A stretch of 64,000 nucleotides of DNA, taken from Gammaproteobacteria bacterium. Lineage in GTDB: Bacteria > Pseudomonadota > Gammaproteobacteria > Pseudomonadales > Pseudohongiellaceae. The stretch is from assembly GCA_030682575.1 (NCBI GenBank), contig JAUXNX010000025.1:22400-86399 (forward strand). Reading direction: 5' to 3'. The notes under the pieces were generated by a model. The model was not told the origin of the DNA, searched no databases, and saw only the letters and a program-made list of their open reading frames with translations. The stretch's first letter is position 1. Every line of letters starts with the position of its first letter. The position numbers were made by a program, and so were the translations under genes. Positions 1 through 8,355 of the stretch are shown here, piece after piece.

Positions 1-596
1 AGTCCCCAGCGCATCAGCAGCAACTGCAGCACCAGCAACAGAATGGCAACACCACCGAGCCACGACCACAAGCTGGTGCGGAAGCGGTTCACTTCCAGCA
101 AGTAAGTGCCAGTTGATTCTATTACGGTAAAATTGTACTGATCTTCGCCATTCTCCCAGACGACGCCATAACCAGCGACGAAGTATTCCTGACCTGTTGG
201 AGAGACAAACCGCGTGAAGAGATTCTCACCGCGCCCCAGATTCTGCCAGAAGGAGCCGAAATTCTCGAAGTCGATTTCCAGTGCGGAAGGCGTCCGGAGC
301 ACCTCGCCGGTCAACGGACTGCTGACCAGCCCATAGAGCCCGGAATTCAACTGAGAGAAACGTGGCTCACGCAGATCCTGCAGAAAATAGAAGTCACCGC
401 CCTCCTCTTCCACTGCCGCCAACAAGACATAAATCTGCACTTGCAGTTGCTCAGCAACACCAGCCTCAACGCTGCTGCGAAAAGCACGATCCAGCACAAT
501 ACCGGTCAACCCGAGAAAGATGAACAGAAGGATGCTGACGGCTGTCAACAGGCGGGTCTGCAGTGAGTATTCTGTACCAGAAGCGTCAGGACTCAT
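1..596 (-). CDS. Sensor histidine kinase, N-terminal part (cut by window edge)
   Basis: This is the first 198 residues of a membrane sensor kinase; the rest lies left of the window. ATG at 596 opens a short cytoplasmic tail, a transmembrane helix (about residues 16-37), a periplasmic domain of roughly 130 residues, and a second hydrophobic segment that ends at the window edge (…VAILLLVLQLLLMRWG). This is the topology of PhoQ/QseC-type kinases. The HAMP, dimerisation and ATPase domains are not in view, so kinase activity is inferred from topology and from the response regulator ending 9 bases upstream. The operon order PepSY protein, regulator, kinase suggests envelope sensing, possibly of divalent cations or periplasmic peptides. 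Confidence 0.8.
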   Translation of the reverse strand, partial: MSPDASGTEYSLQTRLLTAVSILLFIFLGLTGIVLDRAFRSSVEAGVAEQLQVQIYVLLAAVEEEGGDFYFLQDLREPRFSQLNSGLYGLVSSPLTGEVLRTPSALEIDFENFGSFWQNLGRGENLFTRFVSPTGQEYFVAGYGVVWENGEDQYNFTVIESTGTYLLEVNRFRTSLWSWLGGVAILLLVLQLLLMRWG

Positions 597-605
597 TTCT
601 GCTCG

Positions 606-1277
606 CTAGTCACTGCGGAAACGATAGCCCTGCCCTCGAATGGTCTCGATAGGCTTGAGGGTATCTTCAGGGTCAAGCTTCTGACGCAGGCGGCGTACGA
701 ACACTTCCAGCACGTTGCTGTCCCGGTCGTAGTCCTGAGCGTAGAGGTGTTCGGTAAGTTCGGTTTTGGAAACGACTTGCCCCGGATGCAGCATCAAGTA
801 TTCCAGCATCTTGTATTCATAGGCTGTCAGATCAACACCTTTGCTATCCACGGTTACGCGCTTGCCGCTGAGATCGAGGGTGAGGGGACCGAACTCTATG
901 AGAGATTTCGCGAAACCCGCTGCGCGACGTAGCAACGCATTGAGACGCGCAAGAATCTCTTCGAGCTGGAAGGGTTTTACCACGTAATCATCGGCACCGG
1001 CATCCAGACCCTCCACCTTGTCCTGCCAATCCCCACGAGCTGTCAAAATCAAAATGGGAAAAGTTTTGCCCTGCGCCCGAATCTGCTTGATCAACGAGAT
1101 GCCATCCAGCAGGGGCAGACCCAGGTCAATGATCGCGGCATCGTAATTGTACTCCGTGGCGAAATAGAGCCCTGCCTTACCATCGGCGGCATCGTCGACA
1201 ATATAACCATTCTTGCCGAGTCCAAGACTGAGCTGCTGGCGCAGAAGGCTTTGATCCTCAACTACAAGTAAGCGCAT
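606..1277 (-). CDS. OmpR/PhoP-family response regulator
   Basis: This 223-aa two-component regulator has a receiver domain (1-115) and a C-terminal winged-helix DNA-binding domain (about 125-220). The receiver shows the acidic pair E7-D8, the phosphoacceptor D51 in IIDLGLP, T79 and K101 in the KPF motif. The winged helix contains the typical LTAYEYKMLEYL and VRRLRQKL segments. Transcription runs from the PepSY gene (3-base gap) through this gene into the sensor kinase. It is closest in style to PhoP/QseB regulators. The target genes cannot be read from the sequence. Confidence 0.93.
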   Translation of the reverse strand: MRLLVVEDQSLLRQQLSLGLGKNGYIVDDAADGKAGLYFATEYNYDAAIIDLGLPLLDGISLIKQIRAQGKTFPILILTARGDWQDKVEGLDAGADDYVVKPFQLEEILARLNALLRRAAGFAKSLIEFGPLTLDLSGKRVTVDSKGVDLTAYEYKMLEYLMLHPGQVVSKTELTEHLYAQDYDRDSNVLEVFVRRLRQKLDPEDTLKPIETIRGQGYRFRSD

Positions 1278-1280
1278 GAG

Positions 1281-1628
1281 TTACTGTTCCCTCCTGATGG
1301 CGCCAGTCGTCGCATTGACGTAGACAGTAAAGATATTGCCATCGTTATCCATACGCACACGGTAGAATCGCTCCCCTTGTTGCTGGACTTCGTTGATACT
1401 GATGACATTTCCCGAAAAGCGGGCACGCACAAGCTCAAGGGCCTGCCTCTGGGATACCTGTGCTACCTGTTCCACAGCCGGACTGTCGGCGTTCTGCTGC
1501 GCCAGAAAATGATCCTGCGCCCAGAGAGCAGGGGCGTACAACAGCAACAGCAGGACAACGATGCTGCTGGGCCGCCTGTATCTCGTTCGGGCCTGACCTG
1601 GCAGTGACTTTGACTTCGACTTCAACAC
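1281..1628 (-). CDS. Secreted PepSY-domain protein
   Basis: This 115-aa protein has a basic N-terminus and a hydrophobic signal segment (about residues 21-37, ending in …LWAQD), followed by one PepSY domain (about 58-115, ending YVNATTGAIRREQ). The start is GTG, chosen because GGAGAG stands 7 bases upstream. PepSY domains are known as regulators or inhibitors of periplasmic peptidases and are often encoded beside PhoPQ-like systems. Here the gene is the first of a three-gene operon with a response regulator and a sensor kinase, so a role in signal input to that kinase is plausible but inferred. Confidence 0.8.
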   Translation of the reverse strand: MLKSKSKSLPGQARTRYRRPSSIVVLLLLLYAPALWAQDHFLAQQNADSPAVEQVAQVSQRQALELVRARFSGNVISINEVQQQGERFYRVRMDNDGNIFTVYVNATTGAIRREQ

Positions 1629-1749
1629 GGACTCTCTCCAATAAACAGCGTTGAGCAGGCTGCATCCAACAGCGGGGGCGCAGCCTGCAAGTCACGCGAG
1701 TCGACAGCGAGGGTCACCCGGGCTATTGCATTGACGATCTGGCTGGCTC

Positions 1750-2319
1750 TCAGAAAACGGGTTGTACATTCACCCGGACACGCACCCGATCTCCTGGCTC
1801 CTCATCCATTCGCACCGAATACTCTTCGTTGTTGTAGCGGTAACGAACGTCATAGCCAATCAGGCGATCCTCTTCGCGATACTCATAGACAGTCTCGCAG
1901 TGACGCACAGTTTCGTAGTGAGTCTCGCGGTTTCTGCCATTCGCGGTGACTATATCACGTCCAATCGAGTGCCCCAACACCGCGCCGACAACGGTACCGA
2001 CGCGCTTGTTGGACTTGCCGTGACCCACAGCATTGCCCAGAGCACCACCAATGATTGTACCGACAATGGCGGGAGTACGACTCTCGGAGTGGCTGCGGCG
2101 ATGACTGACCACTTGCTCGTTCCAACATTCCTGGCGAGGTGTGGAAATCTCGACGGTTTGATAAATCGGTCGCGATGCTATCACCTGAGCATACTCATAG
2201 CTGGTATTGGCACTGGTTGGTGCAGCCCATACAGAGGTGGCCAGCAACAACGCTGCAGCACCAACAACACTCTCTGACTTGCACATAACGCAGTATTTCT
2301 TTGCCTGGATATTATTCAT
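1750..2319 (-). CDS. Glycine-zipper 2TM envelope protein
   Basis: This 189-aa protein has an N-terminal hydrophobic export signal (about 18-33, …LLLATSVWAAP) and a central glycine-zipper segment (about 84-120; AIVGTIIGGALGNAVG and VGTVVGAVLGHSIG). The tail is rich in Tyr, Arg and Glu. The glycine-zipper 2TM fold is known from the rickettsial 17-kDa antigen and SlyB-like outer-membrane proteins. There is no clear lipobox cysteine before the zipper, so it may not be a lipoprotein. ATG at 2319 has AGAGG about 10 bases upstream. It is probably monocistronic. Confidence 0.75.
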   Translation of the reverse strand: MNNIQAKKYCVMCKSESVVGAAALLLATSVWAAPTSANTSYEYAQVIASRPIYQTVEISTPRQECWNEQVVSHRRSHSESRTPAIVGTIIGGALGNAVGHGKSNKRVGTVVGAVLGHSIGRDIVTANGRNRETHYETVRHCETVYEYREEDRLIGYDVRYRYNNEEYSVRMDEEPGDRVRVRVNVQPVF

Positions 2320-2384
2320 AAGCTTTTAACCTCTCTGCATTGGAAGCCCACGAAAACTGACTGTGAGCGATATTGCGAGTTCTC

Positions 2385-2399
2385 CAGGGGCAGCCCCTG
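2385..2399. repeat. Small perfect inverted repeat
   Basis: CAGGGGC and GCCCCTG flank a single A. It lies 66 bases upstream of the glycine-zipper gene start, inside a 313-base intergenic region (2320-2632) that otherwise holds only the hairpin at 2563-2588 and the promoters of the two divergent genes. It could be an operator or part of an RNA hairpin. No known site is recognised. Confidence 0.3.
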
Positions 2400-2562
2400 C
2401 AACTCTTGGGCGCATATTCGCAGTCACAAGCTGAATACCGGCTTAATCATTGTCTTGAGGGGCTGTGGATTTTGATGATATCAGTCACTGATCTTCGCAA
2501 CCGGAGTGCCAAGGGTTTGATTTATCAGTAAAGCCCGTTAGAATTGATCACCTGAAGCAGAT

Positions 2563-2588
2563 CACCCCCCCGAACACAAAAGGGGGTG
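2563..2588 (+). promoter_or_regulatory. GC hairpin in the leader of the cold-shock gene
   Basis: CACCCCC (2563-2569) pairs with GGGGGTG (2582-2588) around a 12-base A-rich loop, 45 bases before the start codon of the membrane cold-shock gene. No T-run follows directly, so it is not a classical terminator. A structured 5' leader would fit temperature-dependent translation, as is known for cspA mRNAs. That link is inference. Confidence 0.4.
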
Positions 2589-2632
2589 GGTGTCTTCAGT
2601 AATAATAATTATAAGTAGCCAAGAGAGTCGTC

Positions 2633-3055
2633 ATGTTCAATTTCACCAAGTCGCTCGCCATTGCCCTGATCGTCACCGCTTTTGTTGCAGTTGCCATTTT
2701 CGTGATCGAAATCAACTACTCCACTTCTGTCGTTCTACTCGGTTCATTTGTGATCAGCCTTTTCTCCGCCGGCCTGGCTTCGCGAGACGGGAGAGGTCGC
2801 TCCAGTAGAAAGCGCATTGAAGAGAATCGCGTCCCCTATAATCAGTCACGCCGCGAAAGCGGGAGTGTCAAGTGGTTCAACGCCAGCAAGGGTTTCGGAT
2901 TCATTACCCGCGACAGTGGGGATGACATATTTGTGCATTTTCGCTCGATTCGTGGCGAAGGGCATCGAGTTCTGCACGATGGCCAGCGCGTCGAATTCGC
3001 TATCAGCGAAGGTGACAAAGGCCTGCAGGCCGAGGATGTGGCGGCCGCGAAATAG
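2633..3055 (+). CDS. Membrane-anchored cold-shock domain protein
   Basis: This 140-aa protein has two hydrophobic helices (about 7-27 and 31-48), a basic linker ([11 protein letters not shown]) and a C-terminal cold-shock domain (75-140). The nucleic-acid-binding motifs are intact: RNP1 KGFGFI at 86-91 and RNP2 DIFVHF at 98-103. CspA proteins are normally free cytoplasmic RNA chaperones of about 70 aa, so the domain here is tethered to the membrane with its basic face towards the cytoplasm. ATG is preceded by AGAGAG at 6 bases. The gene runs convergently with slyX. Confidence 0.85.
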   Translation: MFNFTKSLAIALIVTAFVAVAIFVIEINYSTSVVLLGSFVISLFSAGLASRDGRGRSSRKRIEENRVPYNQSRRESGSVKWFNASKGFGFITRDSGDDIFVHFRSIRGEGHRVLHDGQRVEFAISEGDKGLQAEDVAAAK

Positions 3056-3090
3056 CGCGACAGTCCACTATCAGATAATCCGGGCTGGAA

Positions 3091-3345
3091 TCAGTAATGT
3101 GGTGGCCTGTCGTCAGCGAGGGCCGTTGCTGCGCTCTTGTCCGGCAGGTTATCCATGACATGGGTGATCCTGTCCCTGTGCAGCAACAGTTCTCGCTGCA
3201 GGGCGTCAATCTGCAGTTGCTGTCTCGCTACTACATCGTTGAGTTCGCGCAGGAGGTCCTCCTGAAAAGCGAACTGCGACTGCATATCCACCAGCTGCTC
3301 AAGCAACTGATCGTTATTCATACCACTGCTGATGCTGTTGGTCAT
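3091..3345 (-). CDS. slyX: SlyX family protein
   Basis: This 84-aa protein is almost entirely a predicted coiled coil (about 9-65, LLEQLVDMQSQFAFQ and onward with leucine heptads) and ends in the SlyX-typical polar tail with PPHY. The function of SlyX is not established; it is a small cytoplasmic protein widespread in gammaproteobacteria. The start is uncertain, since a second Met at 3321 is equally possible and neither has a strong ribosome-binding site. It stops 35 bases from the cold-shock gene, to which it is convergent. Confidence 0.85.
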   Translation of the reverse strand: MTNSISSGMNNDQLLEQLVDMQSQFAFQEDLLRELNDVVARQQLQIDALQRELLLHRDRITHVMDNLPDKSAATALADDRPPHY

Positions 3346-3512
3346 GATCGTTCAGCCGATAACTCACAAGGGCGCCAATTAAAACAGATCAAATACATCC
3401 ATGACCAGAGCGCTTTTTTTTGTTGCGCCAATCGTGCAATAATTTTGCGCGATTTGCTGTCAATGACTTCACTGAAAGCCTGATCAACGCCCTCCGGAGC
3501 AGGAACCGTTTT

Positions 3513-4661
3513 ATGCATAAGCCACCCGTGAACTGGACCAATACACTCCTGTTCAGTCTTACCCCTCTCTTTGCTGTCACACTGGTCCCGTGGTACGGGT
3601 TCACGCAGGGTTATGATCTCTACGAGTGGACAGTGTTCATCGTATTGATGGGTTTCTGCGGGATGTCCATCACCGGAGGCTATCACCGCCTCTGGTCACA
3701 CAAGAGTTACAAGGCCCATCCGTTGTTGCGCTTCATTTACGCCCTCGGTGGTGCCTGTGCCCTGCAGAACGACGTTCTGCACTGGGCCTCCGACCATCGG
3801 CGTCACCACGCCCATGTTGACAATAACGACAAGGATCCCTACTCCGCCGGGTTGGGTTTCTGGTTCTCGCATATGGGCTGGATCCTGCGCGAGTATGAAA
3901 GCGGCAAAGAGGATTTTTCCAATGTGAAGGATCTGCAGCGCGACCCGATCCTCGTCTGGCAGCACAAGCACTACCTTGCTCTGGTTCTGCTGATGAACAT
4001 CGGACTGCCGGCCTTCCTCGGCTTTCTCAATGGCGACATCATCGGCTGCCTGCTGCTCGGCGGCCTGTTACGTCTGGTACTGAGCCAGCACTTTACCTGG
4101 CTGATCAATTCCATTGCCCACATCTGGGGACGCCAGCCCTACAGCGACGCCAGTTCTGCGCGGGACAATGGCCTGCTGGCACTCATCACCTATGGTGAGG
4201 GTTACCACAACTACCACCACACTTTTCAATGGGACTACCGCAATGGCATCAAGTGGTGGCACTACGACCCTACCAAATGGTTCATTCGCACCTGTTCTTT
4301 CCTGGGCCTGACAAGTGATCTGAAACGCTGCGCTCCGATCGTCATTGAAAGTGCCAGACTGGACATGCAGTACCGCCATGCCACCAGGAAGTGCAGCACT
4401 ATCAGCAACGCCGATAAGTGGCTGCAGCGCCTTGAACATGAATATCAGCAGTTGCAGGCAACCCTGCAATTGTGGGCGGAACATCGCCAATCGTGGTACG
4501 AGGCCAGGACCAGCGAATTGCATGAAAAATGGAATCACTGGGACCGCAGACAGGTGCGTGACCGTTACCGGGAAGTGAAGTACAAACTAAAGATTCAACG
4601 CCAACGCTGGCATGAATTGCTGCAGAGCTTCCACACCGACCAAGGTCTATCTCCTGCGTAA
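3513..4661 (+). CDS. Acyl-CoA/acyl-lipid delta-9-type fatty acid desaturase
   Basis: This 382-aa integral membrane di-iron desaturase introduces a double bond into acyl chains for membrane fluidity. The three histidine boxes are intact: HRLWSH (58-63), HRRHHAH (95-101) and HNYHH (232-236). Hydrophobic pairs lie around 10-50 and 155-190. The reading frame is open upstream to 3420, but ATG at 3513 has AGGA 8 bases before it and gives a family-typical N-terminus. The last 80 residues are charged and probably helical, an extension beyond the usual desaturase core. The neighbouring cold-shock gene may share a temperature theme. Confidence 0.92.
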   Translation: MHKPPVNWTNTLLFSLTPLFAVTLVPWYGFTQGYDLYEWTVFIVLMGFCGMSITGGYHRLWSHKSYKAHPLLRFIYALGGACALQNDVLHWASDHRRHHAHVDNNDKDPYSAGLGFWFSHMGWILREYESGKEDFSNVKDLQRDPILVWQHKHYLALVLLMNIGLPAFLGFLNGDIIGCLLLGGLLRLVLSQHFTWLINSIAHIWGRQPYSDASSARDNGLLALITYGEGYHNYHHTFQWDYRNGIKWWHYDPTKWFIRTCSFLGLTSDLKRCAPIVIESARLDMQYRHATRKCSTISNADKWLQRLEHEYQQLQATLQLWAEHRQSWYEARTSELHEKWNHWDRRQVRDRYREVKYKLKIQRQRWHELLQSFHTDQGLSPA

Positions 4662-4686
4662 CCGACCTGCGCTCCGAGGACTACCT

Positions 4687-5205
4687 ATGAGATTTCGCGA
4701 ACTTCCAATATTGTCTGCCCTGCTTTTCAGTGCAGCCGCTGTCCCTTCAGCCATGTCACTGGAAAAGGGTGAGTTGGCTCCCGCGTTCGTGCTACCGGAT
4801 ATCGAGGAAGGCAAGCCAGCAATCAGCCTGGAAGCCCTCAGAGGTAAAACAGTCTACGTTGACTTCTGGGCATCCTGGTGCGCACCGTGCCTGCGTTCTC
4901 TGCCACAAATCAATGAGCTCTATGCTGAATACAGAAATCGTGGTTTCGAGGTCATCGCCATCAATGTGGACGACCCGATCGAGGACGGTCAGGACTTTCT
5001 GCTGGATACTCCGCTCGACTATCTGATCGCGGCTGACACTGACAACGCTGTGCTTACAGAATACGGTGTGTTTGGCATGCCTACCTCCTTCCTGATTGAT
5101 CCGGAAGGTGTGGTTCGCATGGTGCATATGGGTTTCAAAGAGAAGGACATTGAGGTCATCGAAGCTGAGCTTACTCAGGTCCTCGACGAGTTCAGTCCTC
5201 GATAG
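4687..5205 (+). CDS. TlpA/ResA-like exported thioredoxin
   Basis: This 172-aa periplasmic thiol-disulfide protein has a signal peptide (1-24, MRFRELPILS…SAMS) and a thioredoxin fold. The redox site is W-C65-A-P-C68 in DFWASWCAPC, and the cis-proline motif is GMPTSF. ATG at 4687 was chosen because GAGGA lies 6 bases upstream and a signal peptide follows. Such proteins reduce apocytochrome c or other periplasmic disulfides; the substrate cannot be told here. It ends 3 bases from the stop of srkA, to which it is convergent. Confidence 0.88.
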   Translation: MRFRELPILSALLFSAAAVPSAMSLEKGELAPAFVLPDIEEGKPAISLEALRGKTVYVDFWASWCAPCLRSLPQINELYAEYRNRGFEVIAINVDDPIEDGQDFLLDTPLDYLIAADTDNAVLTEYGVFGMPTSFLIDPEGVVRMVHMGFKEKDIEVIEAELTQVLDEFSPR

Positions 5206-5208
5206 TAG

Positions 5209-6249
5209 TCAGAACAACTGCAAGAGCGGCTCATCCAGAGCAGACATCTGCTCGCGCAGCTCCAGAATGTGCTCTGCCCAGTAGCGCTCGGTGTTGAACC
5301 AGGAGAAAGTCCTGGGGAATGCCGGATCTTCCCAGCGCCGCGCCAACCACGCGCTGTAGTGCATGATCCGCAGAGTACGCAGTGCCTCAATCAGGTCCAG
5401 TTCACGTGGATTGAAATCGTTGAACTCGTTATAACCCTCCACCAGCTCCAGCAGTTGTGCCTGCTTCTGATCCCGCTCTCCAGACAACATCATCCACAGA
5501 TCCTGAATGGCCGGACCGGTCATCGTGTCGTCGAAATCCACGAAGTTCGGCGTTTCGCCGCGCCACAACACATTGCCTGGATGGCAATCGCCGTGAATGC
5601 GAAGACGTTCGACTCCTTTATTCCGAGCAAAGACTGTCTGCACCCTGCCAATGAGATCACTGCTCAAAGTGTCGTAAGCGGGCACCAGACTGTCGGGAAT
5701 GAAGCTGTTGTTAAGCAGGTATTCGCGACTCTCTATTGCGAAACGCTCTACTGTCAGTTCGTTTCTGGTCTGAAAGGGCTTGGTCGCGCCGACCAGATGT
5801 ACGCGGCCGACGAAGCGCCCCATCACCAGCAGGTTATCGAGGTTATCCAGATCCGGCGCGCGGCCGGCCAGACGTTCGAACACCGCGAAGGAAAACCCAT
5901 CGAATTCGTAGAGCGTGTCGCTGCCGTTAAGCGGAAGGGGCGGCACCACGGGAATTTCCAGTTCGGCCAGTTCCGTCGCAAAGGCATGCTCCTCCAGAAT
6001 CTGTTCACGACTCCAGCGCTCCGGACGATAGAACTTCACAATGACTGGCGGACCGTCCTCAACACCTACTTGATAGACACGATTCTCATAGCTGTTGAGC
6101 GCGAGAATGCGAGCATCAGTGCGAATGCCAACACTTTCCACAGCATCGAGAACACATTCGGGAGTCAGGCGCTGATAAGGATGCACAGCGAGCGTAGCTA
6201 TAGGGGAGTCTGCGGAATCTTCGGGAAAGTCGTCCTGAACGGCGGGCAT
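5209..6249 (-). CDS. srkA: Stress response Ser/Thr kinase SrkA (YihE/RdoA)
   Basis: This 346-aa protein of the APH-fold kinase family is close to the usual SrkA length. Visible motifs are the ATP lysine K72 in VIVKFYRP, the catalytic loop H219-G-D-C-H-P-G-N226 and the metal site D238-F-D240. In E. coli SrkA is a cytoplasmic kinase that counters stress-induced death, linked to the Cpx pathway and often encoded beside dsbA. Here the convergent neighbour is a thioredoxin-like exported protein, which keeps the thiol-stress theme. Confidence 0.9.
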   Translation of the reverse strand: MPAVQDDFPEDSADSPIATLAVHPYQRLTPECVLDAVESVGIRTDARILALNSYENRVYQVGVEDGPPVIVKFYRPERWSREQILEEHAFATELAELEIPVVPPLPLNGSDTLYEFDGFSFAVFERLAGRAPDLDNLDNLLVMGRFVGRVHLVGATKPFQTRNELTVERFAIESREYLLNNSFIPDSLVPAYDTLSSDLIGRVQTVFARNKGVERLRIHGDCHPGNVLWRGETPNFVDFDDTMTGPAIQDLWMMLSGERDQKQAQLLELVEGYNEFNDFNPRELDLIEALRTLRIMHYSAWLARRWEDPAFPRTFSWFNTERYWAEHILELREQMSALDEPLLQLF

Positions 6250-6388
6250 ACTGTGGCCTGTAAAGTGTCAACAGGCCCTAAGTCCTGATCGAGTTTGCAC
6301 GGAGTATACTGTAAAATCCCGGCGCTTGTTCGCGGCCAGCCGAGAAACCCGGTAGCGCCACCCGTCAATTCAGCCCGAGGATAGCTCC

Positions 6389-7696
6389 TTGAAAGACCAG
6401 CTCTTGAACCCCCAGCAACTACAAGCCAGACAACAGGAATTGCGCCAACAGTACGAGGCAGTCAGTTCCAAAAAACTGAATCTGGACCTGACCCGTGGCA
6501 AGCCCTCGACGGAACAATTGAACTTGAGTGACGAACTGGACGGCATCCTGAAGGGCAATTACAAATGTCAGGATGGTTCCGATGCCCGCAACTACGGTGG
6601 CATCATGGGCATTCCTGAGGCGAGAAAACTGGCTGCAGACTACTTGCAGACCATTCCCGCTCGCACCATGGTTGGCGGTAACAGCAGCCTGCAGTTCATG
6701 TATCAGTTGGTGACCAGTGCACTGTATCAGGGGGTGCGCGGCGCTGCCTCGGCCTGGAGCCACGAAGCTGCGGCGACGGGAGGCAAAGTGAAATTCCTCT
6801 GCCCGGCGCCTGGCTATGACCGACACTTCGCGATCTGCGAATCCCTCGACATAGAGATGATCCCGGTTGCCATGAATACCGATGGCCCGGACATGAATCA
6901 GGTCGAAGCCCTGCTCAAGGCTGACCCGCTCATCAAGGGCATCTGGTGTGTGCCCAAGTATGCGAATCCGGATGGCGTAGTGTATTCCCATAACGTAGTG
7001 GCACGAATGGCGCAACTCGGCAGGATTGCCGGTGCCAACTTCCGCATCTTCTGGGACAACGCATATGCTGAACACCATTTGGTAGACAATCCGCCTGAAC
7101 TGGCCAACATCTTGGCATTGAGCGAAGCGGCGGGCACACTGGACAACGTACTGGTGATTGGCTCGACCTCAAAGATCACCCACGCTGGTGCCGGGATATC
7201 GTTTATCGCAACCTCTGAAGCAAACTTGGTGAGCTTCGCGGATCAATTGAACATCGCAACGATCGGTCCAGACAAGATCAACCAACTGCGCCATGTGCAT
7301 TTCTTGAAGGACATGCCTACGCTGCGTGCGCTCATGCAGCGTCATCGCGAAATTCTGCAACCGAAGTTCGATGTGCTGCTGAACGTTCTTGAGACTGGGT
7401 TGGGTAGCCGAACCATCAATGGCAAGACACTCGGCAACTGGACCAAGCCCCAGGGCGGCTACTTCGTGCTGTTCAATACTCAGTCAGGGCTCGCGGACGC
7501 AGTAGTGAAACTAACGGCAGCAGCAGGCGTGAAGCTGACACCGGCAGGCTCTACCTATCCCTACCGTAGAGACCCGGCCAATACCAATATCCGTCTGGCA
7601 CCTTCATTTCCGAGTCTTCCGGAGATCGAAGCAGCGATGCAGGTATTCGTCCTGTGCGTGGAGTTGGCTACTGTAGAAAGGGAATTGGGGCTATAA
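6389..7696 (+). CDS. PLP-dependent aspartate aminotransferase-like enzyme
   Basis: This 435-aa fold-type I aminotransferase belongs to the group with the MocR-like aminotransferase domain that includes class Ic aspartate aminotransferases. The Schiff-base lysine is K262 in STSKITHAG, and the substrate-arginine region (YPYRRDPANTNIRLAPSF) is near the C-terminus. The start is TTG at 6389, supported by GAGG 8 bases upstream and no nearer ATG in frame. It is divergent from srkA across 139 bases. The amino-donor specificity is inferred from the family. Confidence 0.85.
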   Translation: MKDQLLNPQQLQARQQELRQQYEAVSSKKLNLDLTRGKPSTEQLNLSDELDGILKGNYKCQDGSDARNYGGIMGIPEARKLAADYLQTIPARTMVGGNSSLQFMYQLVTSALYQGVRGAASAWSHEAAATGGKVKFLCPAPGYDRHFAICESLDIEMIPVAMNTDGPDMNQVEALLKADPLIKGIWCVPKYANPDGVVYSHNVVARMAQLGRIAGANFRIFWDNAYAEHHLVDNPPELANILALSEAAGTLDNVLVIGSTSKITHAGAGISFIATSEANLVSFADQLNIATIGPDKINQLRHVHFLKDMPTLRALMQRHREILQPKFDVLLNVLETGLGSRTINGKTLGNWTKPQGGYFVLFNTQSGLADAVVKLTAAAGVKLTPAGSTYPYRRDPANTNIRLAPSFPSLPEIEAAMQVFVLCVELATVERELGL

Positions 7697-7702
7697 CACG
7701 AC

Positions 7703-7734
7703 CGGCGGTAGTTCCAGGGAAGGAGCAGCCGCCG
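7703..7734. terminator. Possible bidirectional terminator hairpin
   Basis: CGGCGG (7703-7708) and CCGCCG (7729-7734) form a stem around a 20-base loop between two convergent genes, followed by TTT on the plus strand. The loop is long, so this is a weak call. Confidence 0.35.
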
Positions 7735-7741
7735 TTTCCGA

Positions 7742-8086
7742 CTATTCGGACTTCTGGTTGTCCGTCGTATTGCGGGAAGCCATGAAGGGCACCGGAAACG
7801 GAGTAATATTGTCGCCATTGAAAATCTTGCTCACGCCGCCCTTCTCGACCTCGTCAATTCTGACGATCGCCTGAATCGGAATGAAGCTGCGTTTGACACC
7901 ATGGAACTCGGCCTTCAGTTTTTCCTCGCTCGGATCCACCACGACCTGACTGCGCTCATCGAAGATATAGTCTTCCACTTCGATGAACCCATACAGCTCA
8001 CTCTGGTAAACCTGTTTGGCGAAAACTTCGTAGACCTTGCCTTTGTTGAGAAACGTGATGCGATAGATTTCGGGAGGGTTAGCCAT
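7742..8086 (-). CDS. DUF1820 family protein
   Basis: This 114-aa soluble protein starts with a conserved YRITFLNKGKVYEVFAKQV block and contains GFIEVEDYIFDE and VDPSEEKLKAEF segments typical of DUF1820. The function is unknown. The family is restricted mainly to gammaproteobacteria and is often found near miaB or phoH, as here. It is divergent from miaB across 269 bases, in which only promoter-like AT-rich stretches are seen. Confidence 0.85.
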   Translation of the reverse strand: MANPPEIYRITFLNKGKVYEVFAKQVYQSELYGFIEVEDYIFDERSQVVVDPSEEKLKAEFHGVKRSFIPIQAIVRIDEVEKGGVSKIFNGDNITPFPVPFMASRNTTDNQKSE

Positions 8087-8355
8087 TCAATGCGATCTCT
8101 TGACGTTGACGCTCCTTATATCGGTCTGCAACGCACATAATTCAAGCGCGCACAGCGATATTCACACGGTGAAGACGGAGCAGGCGGCTATTTTACAGCA
8201 ATTGTTCCACGCTCACCCGACAATCTTTCGGCAATTTCCAAACCGGGTTGATGGCCAATGCCGCTGGTTCTTTGCATGCCGTATAGCTGGTACAATCCGC
8301 GCTCTGAAAAAACTGCTCTATTCTAAGACCCTTTTGGGGTTGGAAACACTGAGTC

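Noticed and set aside
5269..6288. Open frame of 339 codons on the plus strand
   Set aside because: It is the shadow of srkA on the opposite strand. It has no recognisable domain, while the minus-strand protein has a complete kinase active site.
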